This document shows, in pieces, positions 9,796 to 30,883 of a stretch of 64,000 nt of DNA (position 1 is the stretch's first letter; every line of letters starts with the position of its first letter). The position numbers were made by a program, and so were the translations under genes. Location of the stretch: the NCBI GenBank assembly GCA_964019415.1, contig OZ025886.1:1735384-1799383 (forward strand), given 5' to 3'. The DNA is from Ianthella basta (Eukaryota; Porifera; Demospongiae; Verongiida; Ianthellidae). The notes under the pieces are model-generated. The model was given only the letters and a program-made list of their open reading frames with translations, was not told the origin of the DNA and ran no database searches.

Positions 9796-12476
9796 CTATT
9801 CATCAACAATTTCCATTATCTTTTGAGCTGGTTCAACCCATTTCACTTTGAGGTACAGGTCACGGCCCTTGACTGCACTCCTCCTTGCTGCTTGTTTGTC
9901 ATTGTGGATTACAGAAACAACAGTCCTGATGTAATGGTAGACTGCTTGCTGGCGAGGGAGGAGTTGACGGAATGTTCTAGGTTCCTCCACCTCACGCAGG
10001 AGATCAGTTAGTGGGGAAACAGCCGCAATAGCTCCTATGCGGTTCTTTGACTTAGAGAGCAGGAAGGCTACCCTAGCATCCAGTTGCATCTTAAGCAGCT
10101 TGATCACAATTGCAAATGGCTGCATCCATTCTGGAAGACTACGACTAATTTCACACGCCCTGTTAGAAAAACAGATTATATCCATCAGTGTTTCTTCCTC
10201 AAGCTGACCTTTATCTTCCTCAATTCGACTCAAAGACATTCTAGCTTCTTGCATCACAAGCAGGGCTGTGATATAGTCTGGTTCACACATAGCAGAAAGC
10301 TCATGGGCTTGTTTGAGGTACTGCTCTGAGAGGTCCTTATCGCTACTCACAGTGCAAATGGAGAGGAGGTAGTTTAAGCGACATTGCAGGTAGACTGGGT
10401 TCATGCAGTCTGGCCTCTTGGTCCACTCCAGTGCCTCCTTAAGAAGGGGTACATCATCTGGTGTACAGTAAACAGCTCCTAAGACATTGATGATCTGTAG
10501 GTCAATTGGTAGCTGCTTCTTACCTCGAATGAGCTGATATGCTAGGTTGCACTTTGTGGGGTTGAACCCTCCCAAACTCCATAATTTAATGACCATGTCT
10601 CCATGAGTCCTGCCTTTCAAAGACCCTGAAAATCTTACCAGAGGCATCCCAGAGCTTGGAAATGCACAAACACTTTGTTTCTGATTTGAACTATCATTCC
10701 TTGTTAAATCGGTTGATTTATGTTGCTGGGATAAGGATGTTGATGGCAATGTACATGTGTCATCTTCCTTCACATTTCCATCAAAGAAGTACAGTAGAGA
10801 TGAGATTAGGTCAGGGTATTCCCAAGCTTCAATGGACTCGGCAACATCAGGAATGACATTGGGGTGCTCTGTTGTTGCTTGTACAGATGCAGGCAAGGAG
10901 CTAGGGTTGGGCTCCGACTTATTGCTAACTGAATCAAATAGAGTTTGATTACTAGTGCAAAGAGGTGGCTGTGCAGTCCCAACAGCATCATACTCAACTT
11001 TGAATTCATTCAAATGCAATTGTTCATCAAGTTTCTCAGCTAGCAATGTGTGCCCTGGCAGGCATTCCTCTGCACCACTGTCATACAGCACTTTTACAAG
11101 GATTAGTAGATTCTCCGAGTCTTGTTCACACAGGTGGTCCAATAGCATGTGGAAAGCTTGGTCAGGGTCACTGGTGTGTTCTATTCGATACATCTGCTTT
11201 TGTCTGAGTACACCTCGTGAGAAAAGCTTTCCTAGAATGCATGAGTAAGTGGAGTATAGATGGTGTTCAAAATGCTCGTACATTTGTTGCATGGCCTTCT
11301 TGCCAACAGTCAATTGGTGTTCTTTGCTCATTTCCAGCTCTCCATCATGATCATCGCAGTGGATCTACATTGAAGTGAATCTATAAATGGTACAAGAGAG
11401 CGAACCTGAAGACCAAGCAGTGGTAACCCCTATGTACATGGCAAGACTGAAAGTGATGCTGAAGATGGTCTGTCTTGTGACCTGTGTGGCCATGCATTCT
11501 GTTATGAATTAAAGGCACATACTGAAGATTCGGTTTCAAATTATTACTTGTCACTTTTACTGTGTGTTATAGTATGCATGCAATCAAGCCTCACATGACC
11601 AGTACCACAATTGCCACGTCATGCAGTATAGTGCACAACCATATGCATGCACTGCAGAATCTTAAACTCATGCATATCACTGTGCTATGCATCACATGCG
11701 GGCATACAATGAAGTGCACATTGCATATTGCGTTTATACAGTAATTATTATGGTCTGTCTCTCAAGGATTTGATTGCTGAACAAAATGATCATGACATTC
11801 AAGTTGTTTGATCTCCTCTATATAGTATACAGGCTGCACCACTGTCTGCCTACCAGTATGTCAGGGCATGCAAGGTTGACTGATAATGTCAGAGTTATAC
11901 ACGATAGGCTGGATCACCTGCCACCCCAATGCCGTGTTCTGGATGTGGGGTACATGTATATACACACGTACACTACTGCGTAGATACTACGTAGATACTG
12001 CGTAAACACTGCTGCTGCGCATGACCAGGGCTCGTGTGTGCCCTAACACCTAGCAGTGGGACACTGCGTGCCAATGCCTGTGTCCCATAAGTACATGCCA
12101 TAACTGCAGGCGCATATCCGTAGACAAGCGCGAACGCTATCCGACCAATCTGGGAACCACGATGTTCTTTTCAGCGCTGACAGAGCATTGAGTAGCTCCT
12201 CTTATGCGGGTAAGAAAGCAAAGTTATTGATCGCTAGCTTGAATAGTAGATTGCGTTCGATCGGTCGTACACTTAGGTATGATATGTTTCTGAATCTATC
12301 AGCTGACTCGTTACTACACACAAAAGGTAAAAGATGCTGTTGTGGAGAAACAGACTCACGGTTGAAGGTTCTTCATCACTGACTGAAATTGAATATATGA
12401 CACTAGTGGTCGGGACTCGTGGACAATATTCCATATCATTGTTATCGCGCGATCGCTGCATCACATCACACAACAT
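9796..12476 (-). CDS. CARD-like / helical-repeat protein, tandem gene 2 (hybrid, two coding exons)
   Basis: The main exon is 11364-9796 and the first coding exon 12476-12360, with the same GTGAGT donor and in-phase acceptor as gene 1, giving about 561 residues. The first ~70 residues after MSKEHQL follow gene 1 (STYSCILGKLFSRGVL). The rest, including the linker with TTEHPNVIPDVAES and the helical C-terminus ending KIMEIVDE, follows gene 3. Domains are as in gene 1: CARD-like N-terminus, variable Ser-rich linker with a conserved WEYPDLISSLLYFF block, and all-helical TPR-like C-terminus. The product is probably cytosolic. The hybrid structure fits unequal crossing over between genes 1 and 3. 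Confidence 0.6.
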
Positions 12477-13073
12477 TATACGGGTGCATGTGACGACACA
12501 ACCACCGCGTGGCACGACGGGAAAGACAGAAGAGTTATAGGGACAGTCTAGTGAACTGCCACAAGGGCACTCTTTTAGGTTTGTACGTACTTGCGTGCTT
12601 TAGTATAATGGATCATAATATTTTCATTGACCCGACATCCTATATCTTACATTATAATACAGCTAACTCACCTTCAAGTCGTAACTCTGCGTGACCTATG
12701 CTACTTGTCTTTCATTCAACCATGTGCTGTATAACTATGAATTCGTAATATTCCACTACCATAGCTACGATTGAATTGTGAGCATCAGTTAATGAAATTC
12801 AGACTGAATGCCTGTGTATGAATGGCCACATCTAGCAAAAAACACCAGAGGTTTGTTTGTGCTTTGTGGAAAAGTCACTATACAAATATGATACAGTCTT
12901 TTGCTGTGCAATAATTCAATTACTGCATGCAGACTGTAATAAGAAAAATCCTCATTGCAGCACATATATACAATGCTATGGTGCACAAACTTAAAGCAAC
13001 ATGTAGGGAATTAGCATTATTATGATATACAAATAGCACAATAGTTGAGTGTACAAAACACTTTCGAGTCATA

Positions 13074-13260
13074 AATGAACAGCATTGTTCCTATTCATCA
13101 ACAATTTCCATTAATCTTTTGAGCTGGTGCTACCCATTTCACTTTGAGGTACAGGTCACGGTACGGTTGAAGGTTCTTCATCACTGACTGAAATTGAATA
13201 TAGGACACTAATGGTCGGGACTCGTGGACAATATTCCATATCATTGTTATCGCACGATCG
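13074..13260 (-). pseudogene. Collapsed relic of a CARD-like gene, in unit 2
   Basis: This is the counterpart of 6672-6865: a 3'-end fragment fused to a first-exon fragment, with the gene body deleted. It was carried along by the 6.4-kb duplication, so the deletion predates that duplication. Confidence 0.65.
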
Positions 13261-13849
13261 CGAGTTGCAGAGTTGGGCAGAAGAAATCCCCGCGTAAATG
13301 GCCACAGAAAGTGTGCATTAAAATAGTGAATTTAGAATAGAAATAGAAACATTAGATTGACTTGATAATAGTGTTATAACATACGGCACATAACCTTTTC
13401 TATAGCTGCAGCCGTAGTATCCTATTAATATGCAATTTGGTGCATGATCCATGATCCATGCACAAATTATTATAGAATGGCCACTCACATTCAATTCATG
13501 ACAATACACAGTCTTGTACAATGCTTGTAACTCTGCATGACATTGTGCAGTGGTGCATCACCAATTAACCTAACATAAATTATATAACATTCCACTGTGA
13601 TAGCTACGATTGAATTATGCACAATCAATAGTTAATGGTATTCAGACTACATGAATGTGGATGCATGGCTACTAAAGCAACACCAGAGGTTTGTGTGTGC
13701 TTTGTGCAATAAGCAACGATACCTATATATAATTATATTGATGTAGTCACCATTGTGCTATGCAATTACTGCAGATTGACTAAAATAAATAACAAGCCTC
13801 AATGCATGATAAAGCAATTTTGAAGAGGTTACACAAACTATCACAAATG

Positions 13850-14160
13850 GTCTCCAGATCATCTCGCCTTCTGCAACAAGCAACATCAGGGCAATAGATG
13901 GCCACTCCCCTTCCCCAACCACATCTGTCTCTTCTGTAGACATTTTATCCTGGGATAGAGATCACACCATCAGGACACTCTGTGTCCAGCCATGTCTCAC
14001 TAATAGATAGGAACAGCTCACCGTTTCTGATGGGAGTAACGAGGTCATAAATCTCATTGAAGCATCGGTGCAGACTTTGCACATTGAGGTGACAGAAAAA
14101 CTGACTACACTTTTCTTCATTATCTCACTTAGGCTCAATGCCACTAAGATATCAACATCA
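13850..14160 (-). mobile_element. Non-LTR retrotransposon endonuclease fragment, unit 2
   Basis: Duplicate of 7450-7760 with the same broken ISETWLD and GGGVAIY region. It has independent small changes, for example loss of a few bases near 13940. Confidence 0.6.
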
Positions 14161-14254
14161 TCCCCACTAGGCCTAGATCTGATAGCGGGGGTCAGCAGCA
14201 CTAGGCACAAGACCAACTATCATCTATCATTAACACAGGGTAAATACAGCTACT

Positions 14255-14490
14255 GTTCAACCAATCCCATGTGGTCACATGACATTGAGGATTGCATAAA
14301 CACATGGGATTGGGTCAATACAGTGAAGCTACTGTTGACCCAGTCCCATGTTGTCACATGACATTGTGGATTGCATAACCACATGGGATTGGGTCAATAC
14401 AGTGAAACTACTGTTGACCCAGTCCCATGTGGTCACATGACATCGAGGTTTGCATTACCACATGGGATTGGGTCCCATGTGGTTACATGT
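14255..14490. repeat. 79-bp tandem repeat with internal palindrome, locus 2
   Basis: Duplicate of the array at 7861-8095, with three units of 79 bp. Each holds the 13-bp inverted arms around a centre that reads ggattgcataa or a close variant. Confidence 0.8.
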
Positions 14491-14897
14491 CATTGCTACA
14501 TAGGCGTAAATTATATCCACGGAGTGACACTTGGCTAGATGAGTCAGTTAGCCGATTTGTAATCCAAAGTTCCCGGTTCGAGCGCAGGGATAGACATTTT
14601 TTCACATCTTCCTTTACTCGGCGCAATGAAGTGAGGTATAAATAGCACAAATTGTACCTCCTTCTTCGGTTGCGCTCGAAAAACAGTAACCGATCTCAAG
14701 GTCTGCCTACCATCTAGTATGGGCCATACGTAGTATGGGGGACTGGTATACCGAAGGCATGGTCTCACCGCCTGGAGCTAGATCCGTTGCGCTGAAAGCT
14801 TGACTGCCTGGGGAGCTGTTTGGGTGTGGTTTGGAGTTGTTCACTCAGCCCATTTCACGTGTAGTCTTCGTGATCGCCCCATTCCGGCCGGAACAAC
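14491..14897 (+). mobile_element. tRNA-derived SINE-like body, locus 2
   Basis: Duplicate of 8096-8506, with box B at 14575-14585 and a box A-like segment near 14531. Relative to locus 1 it lacks a few bases after 'aaattatat' (near 14515) and has an extra c before box B, so the two duplicates are drifting. Confidence 0.6.
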
Positions 14898-15319
14898 ATT
14901 TCCCACCGGACCGTTGGAGCACAACCAGTGGTGTCTCCTCGTGAGACTTGCCAAATTCACGGACTCAAGTCAAGTACTTCCACGTGGTGAGTCCTGGGCA
15001 ACGCAAATGCGGCTAAACTTGACACCCTTTTTGCACCAAGAGACTGGCAATTTCGTATACTGCAGATTGAGTTGGTTCGACGAAGATTTAATTGATGCAG
15101 CGTTTATTCTACCTACATAAGAAGTTTTTGTCAATAATCCTTATGCTCCAACTGCTAGGTAACTCCTCCTGAAGGATCGATCAGTTTTGTAAACAATATA
15201 CACCAATAAATAGCAGTAGCAACAGTACATGTCATTGTGCTCATGGGTCTGCTGTCCACTGGGAGTGCAATGTTGGAGGTGGTACACTATTCACTGCCTG
15301 TAGCTGCCTGTAGCTGACA

Positions 15320-16080
15320 CTAGCTCCAGCTACCTGCTGCCTCCTTTTCTCGACACTTCCTAGACAGACTCATAAATTGAGTTTTGTGCACATTCATTGC
15401 CAGGCCATTCATACCAAGCCATGTAGTAAGTCTTGTAAGGTCATCCGTGAGCACCTCTTCCACCACTTTGGCACTTTTGTCAGAGAAATATACAGTAGTG
15501 TCATCAGCATGCAACATTACTGTGTTTTTTCAGCAACACTGCTTGCAGGTCATTCACAAATATGCTGAGAATTAATGGTCCTAAAATAGACCCTTGTGGG
15601 ACACCCACATGTATATTGGCCCACTCAGAGATTGCATCTCCATGAACCATACACTGCCTCCTGTCACTAAGATAGTTTCTGAACAACTCCAAAGTTTCAC
15701 CTCGAAAACCATACAGAGAAAATTTCTGCAGCAATAAGTTGTGATTGACAGAGTCAAATGCCTTACTATGATCAATGAAGGCAGATCCAACTATTTCATT
15801 CTTTTCCAGGCAATCTCTTCAGTCTTCCACGCTCTTCAAAAGGACATCCTGTGTACAGTGATTTGGCCTAAAGCCAGATTGAGCTTCATGGAGGATGTCA
15901 TGCTTGTCAAGGTACCTGGAGACTTGCATGTGTATCAACGATTCAAAAACCTTTGCGACAACTGGGAGGATAAAAATGGGCCAATAGTCCTCTATAGTTC
16001 TCGGTTTATCTGTCTTGGAGATAGGAATGATCTTGGCTGCTTTTCATTCAGAAGGGATCTGAGATACCCTCAAACTAGAG
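15320..16080 (-). mobile_element. Non-LTR retrotransposon reverse transcriptase fragment, unit 2
   Basis: Duplicate of 8929-9706. The catalytic motif reads MLHADD instead of MLYADD, and an extra t in the run near 15528 shifts the frame just upstream of it, so this copy is further decayed. Confidence 0.8.
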
Positions 16081-16184
16081 TAAAGTAGGGACTTATTATT
16101 GTCATGATATACAATGATATACAATCATACAGAATTGGTGACTGTACAGAATACTGTGGTATTATTATATGAACAGCATTGTTC

Positions 16185-17720
16185 CTATTCATCAACAATT
16201 TCCATTATCTTTTGCGCTGGTTCAACCCATTTCACTTTGAGGTACAGGTCACGGCCCTTGACTGCACTCCTCCTTGCTGCTTGTTTGTCATTGTGGATTA
16301 CAGAAACAACAGTCCTGATGTAATGGTAGACCGCTTGCTGGCGAGGGAGGAGTTGACGGAATGTTCTAGGTTCCTCCACCTCACGCAGGAGATCAGTTAG
16401 TGGGGAAATAGCTGCAATAGCTCCTATGCGATTCTTCGACTTCGACAGCAGGAAGGCTACCCTAGCATCCAGTTGCATCTTAAGCAGCTTGATCACAATT
16501 GCAAATGGCTGCATCCATTCTGGAAGACTACGGCTAATTTCACATGCCCTGTTAGAAAAACTGATTATATTCATCAGTGTTTCTTCCTCGAGCTGACCTT
16601 TATCTTCCTCAATTTGACTCAAAGTCGTTCTAGCTTCTTGCATCACTAGCAGGGCTGTGATATAGTCTGGTTCACACATAGCAGAAAGCTCATGGGCTTG
16701 TTTGAGGTACTGCCCTGAGAGGTCCTTATCGCTACTTGCAGTACAGATGGAGAGGAGGTAGTTTAAGCGACATTGCAGGTAGACTTTGTTCATGCAGTCT
16801 GACCTCTTGGTCCACTCCAGTGCCTCCTGAAAGATATGTGCATTGTCTGATGTGGCATAAACAGCTCCTAAGACATTGATGATCTGGAGGTCAATTGGTA
16901 GCTGCTTCTTACCTCGAATGAGCTGATATGCTTGGTTGCACTTTGTGGGGTCGGACCCTCCTAAACTCCATAATTTAATGACCATGTCTCCGTGAGTCCT
17001 GCCTTTCAAAGGACCTGAAAATCTTTCTCGAGGCATTCCAGAGCTTGGAGATGCACAGGCTCCTTGTTGCTGATTCGAACCTTCATTCATTGCTAAATCA
17101 CTTGATCGACGTAGCTGGGATAAGGATGTTGATGGCAATGTGCACGTGCCATCTTCTTCGGCATTTCCATCAAAGAAGTACAGTAGCGATGAGATTAGGT
17201 CAGGGTATTCCCAAGCTTCAAGGGACTCGGCAACATTAGGGATGACATTGGGGTGCTCTGTTGTGGCTTGTACAGGTGTAGGCAAGGAGATGGGGTTGGG
17301 CCCCGACTTATTGCCAACTGAATCACTTACACTTTGATTACTGGTGCTAAGAGGTGGCTGTGCAATCCCAATAGCATCATACTCAACTTTGAATTCATTC
17401 AAATGCAATTGTTCATCAAGTTTCTCAGCCAGCAATGTGTGCCCTGGCAGGCATTCCTCTGCACCACTGTCATACAGCACTTTTACAAGGATTAGTAGAT
17501 TCTCCGAGTCTTGTTCACACAGGTGGTCCAGTAGCATGTGGAAGGCTAGACCAGGGTCACTGGTGTGTTTTATTCGATACATCTGCTTTTGTCCGAGTAC
17601 ACCTCGTGAGAAAAGCTTTCCTAGAATGCAAGGGTAAGTGGAGAAGAGAAGGTTTTCAAAAAGCTCGTACACTTGTTGCATGGCCTTCTTGCCAACACTC
17701 AGTTGCCATTCTTTGCTCAT
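16185..17720 (-). CDS. CARD-like / helical-repeat protein, tandem gene 3
   Basis: An open frame of 511 codons begins MSKEWQLSVG. It has the same domain order as genes 1 and 2: CARD-like residues about 10-105 (PCILGKLFSRGVLGQKQ), Ser/Pro linker, WEYPDLISSLLYFFDG block and helical TPR-like C-terminus ending KIMEIVDE. It differs from gene 2 mainly in the first 70 residues and scattered linker positions. Upstream sequence is unlike genes 1 and 2: a good acceptor (ctttctcattaccag, exon from 17763) precedes a GDHNG segment that matches DDHDG of gene 1 but is one base out of frame with MSKEW. A TGA lies two codons before the ATG. Translation therefore probably starts at MSKEW, with a different or untranslated first exon. 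Confidence 0.6.
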   Translation of the reverse strand: MSKEWQLSVGKKAMQQVYELFENLLFSTYPCILGKLFSRGVLGQKQMYRIKHTSDPGLAFHMLLDHLCEQDSENLLILVKVLYDSGAEECLPGHTLLAEKLDEQLHLNEFKVEYDAIGIAQPPLSTSNQSVSDSVGNKSGPNPISLPTPVQATTEHPNVIPNVAESLEAWEYPDLISSLLYFFDGNAEEDGTCTLPSTSLSQLRRSSDLAMNEGSNQQQGACASPSSGMPRERFSGPLKGRTHGDMVIKLWSLGGSDPTKCNQAYQLIRGKKQLPIDLQIINVLGAVYATSDNAHIFQEALEWTKRSDCMNKVYLQCRLNYLLSICTASSDKDLSGQYLKQAHELSAMCEPDYITALLVMQEARTTLSQIEEDKGQLEEETLMNIISFSNRACEISRSLPEWMQPFAIVIKLLKMQLDARVAFLLSKSKNRIGAIAAISPLTDLLREVEEPRTFRQLLPRQQAVYHYIRTVVSVIHNDKQAARRSAVKGRDLYLKVKWVEPAQKIMEIVDE

Positions 17721-18204
17721 CTCTCATGGTCCCATTATGATCACCAAGGCAACCTGTGCAGTGCTGGTAATGAGAAAGAAGGAATAATTACAATCAACAT
17801 GTCATCGAGGCTCACTACAATACACTTGTGAGAAGATATGTAGTAGAATCAATCAATCAACTGATTGCAAGCCACTAGGCCACTCAGCCGTGCACTAAAC
17901 TGAGAAACTGCAGTATGAGAAAAGTGCTTAGCAAAACTGTGACACTGTGTGCAACCAATCAATTTTTCAGTGTGGGTGTGTTCAATTCAGTGGTTAGTTA
18001 TAATGTGTCATGCCGTGTGTAACCATCTGTGTATGAGGACTTGCAGACAAACAAGAAGGGCAAATTCATTGCATGCCAATCAAACTGAATCCATTTGTGG
18101 TGATCCACTCTAGTTCCAAGCCTTAGCCCTAACTTAAATCGCCGTGATGTACGTGGCTACAGTAGCTACATACGCATTGTCCATTGCCTACACAATCAGT
18201 TAAA

Positions 18205-18252
18205 ATGGCTGTTTGCACCAGTCTCCTGACCTCATTCCGAGAACAGGGTGAG
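18205..18252 (+). CDS. Possible first exon (weak), plus strand
   Basis: An ATG in fair context (aaaATGGCT) is followed by MAVCTSLLTSFREQ and a GTGAGT donor. The area is locally richer in CpG than its surroundings and lies between gene 3 and the transporter. No downstream exon is recognised, so this could be chance. Confidence 0.15.
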
Positions 18253-18426
18253 TGGGAAGGTTGTCATATCTGCTCAGGCCATTTCAGTATTGGCTAGGGA
18301 AGCGTATGATGTCATAGACGTCTTCAAAATGGTCGAAGTTACAGCGTTCTCTCGCTCATTATCGTATTGAGAAGGGTTAAATAAGTAAGGAGAGCGAACG
18401 AAATGAAAGATGTACAGTAACTTACT

Positions 18427-18539
18427 CGATTTGTGCTGCTAACAGAGGAAAACGTTCGGAAGAGTGGTGGAAGTGAATCTTCTAATTGAAACAGAGCTGC
18501 TGTCACAAAACTTTGGCCCGGCCATGGCCGGAGTGGCAT
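18427..18539 (-). CDS. Possible first exon (weak), minus strand
   Basis: It reads MPLRPWPGQSFVTAALF, is Ser/Arg-rich with few acidic residues like a mitochondrial presequence, and ends STNR at a strong GTAAGT donor. It lies upstream of CARD-like gene 3 on the same strand and could be its first exon. However, joining it in phase to the acceptor at 17763 gives a frame that leaves MSKEW and hits a stop. It may be a leader exon or belong to another gene. Confidence 0.25.
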
Positions 18540-19117
18540 TTCTTAGAAGTTGGCGCTTTGAGTTAGTTACAATACTACTTCGAGTGCAAAGAGACAATGC
18601 TACGAGATGTGAAACACCTTTTCTTTGTCCCTGTTGGCTAATTTTCGATGATCATACAGACGAGGCGAGTAGTGAGCCAATGTAACCCAAATTAGGGAGG
18701 TTTACTTAAGTTATCACGGCCATAAGTAGATGAAAATAGAAGGGCAGGGGGAGAAGAGCAATGTAACTCACAAACTTTCACTTTCAAAAACCCACATCAA
18801 CTGTCACAGTCACAGTAGAGTCACACACGGGGAGGACGGGAGTGCTCGTGCGGCAACGCGAATTAATTATAACCGGAAGTCTTCATAAAAAGTCAAAATT
18901 TTGTAAAAAAAGATTACACACGGATCAGTCATAAAAAGATCTACCTTGTTATGAATACTATTATGTTAAAAAATAATAATGACCCAATTACATAGCTAGG
19001 CTTACGTACAAAGCCATAGGCAAGCAGACAGACATGCACCACACATCAGCGCAACTCTTCCAACAAGAAGTCCATGCTCCTTATTTAGTTACAAGTTCTC
19101 CAATAACACCCTTGTGT

Positions 19118-28433
<9,316 letters not shown>

Positions 28434-28979
28434 TCTGAACAATGTTAAATGATAGCTCCGTGCTATAGCTAGGCACAGACAGTCAGACTACGTCTCTACA
28501 CAGACTGGATAGGAGCTAGGCTGGTAACTATACTGTAGCAATCACTTGAGAATACACACTCCTGTCCAGGATTCAGGAGCTGTGTACGTGTGGTTGAGAG
28601 AACCATGGGAACAGTCTGTGCCAGCACTTTACGGTGGGTTAGGCGCCATTAGAAGCCATACAAATTCTCTGCGCACGCCATTAGAAGCCACCCAAGTGCG
28701 CTTCCTATACCATGTCTTTATACGTACGTTTCCTATTTCGACCACAGCCAAACCACAAGCGTCTTGTGCAGGTATGTGGAAATGCCATTGTGCACAGTTT
28801 TCCAGACAATGCCCACAATGCCATATTACTTAGTCCTCTGGTGCACACCCTTACCTTGCAGCAGTCCTTATGTCAAACAATTACTTGGCTAACCTGCAGT
28901 ACTTACTCACTGAATGACTGATGCAGTGAATATGCTCTTGCATACATCAACATACACATACATGTGAGTGTTACCCAAT

Positions 28980-29045
28980 GCAACAGCAGTTGTGTGTGTG
29001 TGTATGTGAGTATGCGTCAGTGTATGTGTGTATGTGTGTGTGTGT

Positions 29046-29142
<97 letters not shown>

Positions 29143-29166
29143 CTAAAGTTTGTGCATGTGTGTGTG

Positions 29167-29239
<73 letters not shown>

Positions 29240-29310
29240 ATGTGTGTGCGTATGCGAGTGTGTGTGTGTGTGTGTGTGTACGCATGTGTGCGTGTGCATG
29301 TGTATGCATG
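28980..29310. repeat. Long (TG)n microsatellite
   Basis: Two nearly pure TG runs, about 29046-29140 and 29164-29237, with variant tatg/cgtg units on both sides. It lies upstream of the transporter start. Confidence 0.95.
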
Positions 29311-29736
29311 CACACAAGTTACATAGCTGGTTAATCCTCCTGAAACCGGATTCCTGCACTCTCTCCACATTGTAGGTCTGCACACATAATCAAATCATCT
29401 GCACCTCACAATAACAATAGACCACAGACCATGCATATATTTTCCCAGATGCAAATGGTCCAAATCTCTTATCATCAGTCAAAGACTTTTGTCTTCGACT
29501 CACTTCACCAATCATGAGATAGTGGTTAAGCCTACTAATAGTGTGGCTATGTATAATTTGGGCAAAGTCTTATGATGTGGGCACTGCCTTGTATGACACA
29601 TTCTACAAAGACCCACCACAATGCCTAGCAACCTTACAGCCTCACACATTGCACACATTATACGTATTTCCCATGCATGCCCAGACACATGTGCAGTACT
29701 GTATATAACATAGGTCGTTTCTCAGCAATGGAAGCT

Positions 29737-29879
29737 CAGAAACAAGTAAAGGCTGTTATACAGTGGAGCATTAACCATGGTCCCTACATGCAAGAATGTT
29801 GCACCTTATAGTCCTACATCCTTGAATGTAGGGACGATGGTTAATGCTCCACTGTGCAACAGCCTTTACTTGTTTCTGT
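29737..29879. repeat. Foldback (MITE-like) element
   Basis: A 143-bp inverted repeat. The left arm begins cagaaacaagtaaaggctgt and the right arm ends with its reverse complement (a one-base difference in spacing near gttatacag/gtgcaac). No open frame. Confidence 0.8.
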
Positions 29880-30079
29880 CCTTTTTATGCCATCCCTACA
29901 TCCTTACAATTTTTGTAGAAAATTTTTATTATTTCTAGTTTCTGTACTTTTTATAGTGGGCAGCTAAGGTTAAGCAACACACAGTCACTTAATCTCAACC
30001 ATAGGGCATTGGTGCAGGCATTATACCCCATTTCTGTAATCCTAGAACTCAAGGTGTGGGCTAGCACCTAGGCTCCGCG

Positions 30080-30500
30080 TTAACCCAGCGAGGAAAGGCG
30101 ACCGGAAGCCAACCGTGGCTGGGAAATGCACGCACGACCGCGAAAGTCCTTCAAACGGCGCGCAAGCTAACTGCTGCAGCTGCTAATAAATGGCACCAGT
30201 CACTCCGGTTTCATCCGGTTTAATTACGTAATTAGAAAATGGCGTCCGTCCCGCTTGGCCAAGCAACACGGCAGGAGTCGTGGAAAGCGCCGTCTACCGC
30301 ACTAACTCGCGCCGCCTTCTAACCTACAAAGGAATGCAGCCAGCCAAAAACGGTGCAATATGGTGTGTGAAGTATTCTCCTGGTCCCTCTGGTTCGTGCG
30401 CTACGACTGTCAAAGAAGAAGAAGAAGAAGAAGACGAAACGTGGGAAATGTCGAGGGCGCTATCTACGTGTAGGCGCGCCTTCGCTGTGAAGTAAGGTTA
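30080..30500 (+). CDS. CpG-rich island with a possible first exon
   Basis: A sharp rise in G+C and CpG compared with its surroundings, with repeated Ets-like ccgga words (accggaag, tccggttt). An ATG at 30239 in good context (aaaATGGCG) reads only 27 codons. Another frame, from the ATG at 30334, reads MQPAKNGAIWCVKYSPGPSG and then an acidic run, reaching a GTAAGG donor after the gaa at 30490-30492. GAIWCVKYSP resembles the start of a WD40 repeat. No further WD40 exon is seen downstream. Probably a promoter plus first exon, or the remnant of one. Confidence 0.3.
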
Positions 30501-30883
30501 GTTATGTGCACTGCTCAGTTCCCGCTTCGTCATGGTAAGCTTCGTTTGCCGGTTTTCGGTCCTGTTCAGGAGTAGCGCGACTTTTCGTTTGTATTACAGC
30601 ATACAAACAACCACTGCCATCCCTACATAGACAGCACTACCGTGCTGTTTGATGAGACGCTATTTTTATCGGGCACATTTCTAAATAGACGTCACGAGTG
30701 TGACCTCCGATATACTTGAGGGCCCGTTAGCAAGCGAATTGCCTCATCCACTTGAGTTAGCCACTTTTGTTGTGGAACACAAAATTAATATTATCATTTT
30801 AAATAAAAATAACGTACTACATTGTATATAATTTGTGTGTAGTCATGGCTAATGAGTTAATTCTGCATGTTGCACCCAATATG

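Larger units (their letters stand above)
3399..17720. repeat. Tandem segmental duplication, unit about 6.39 kb
   Basis: Matching landmarks recur at a constant offset: gene 3' ends at 9796 and 16185, first exons at 5951 and 12360, gene relics at 6672 and 13074, LINE endonuclease pieces near 7550 and 13950, SINE box B at 8184 and 14575, and LINE RT pieces at 8929 and 15320. All offsets lie between 6.38 and 6.41 kb. Gene 2 has the 5' flank of gene 1 and the 3' flank of gene 3, which places the recombination joint within the first few hundred bases of the gene (about 11.1-11.3 kb). Identity across the units looks high with small indels, so the duplication is fairly recent. Confidence 0.85.
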
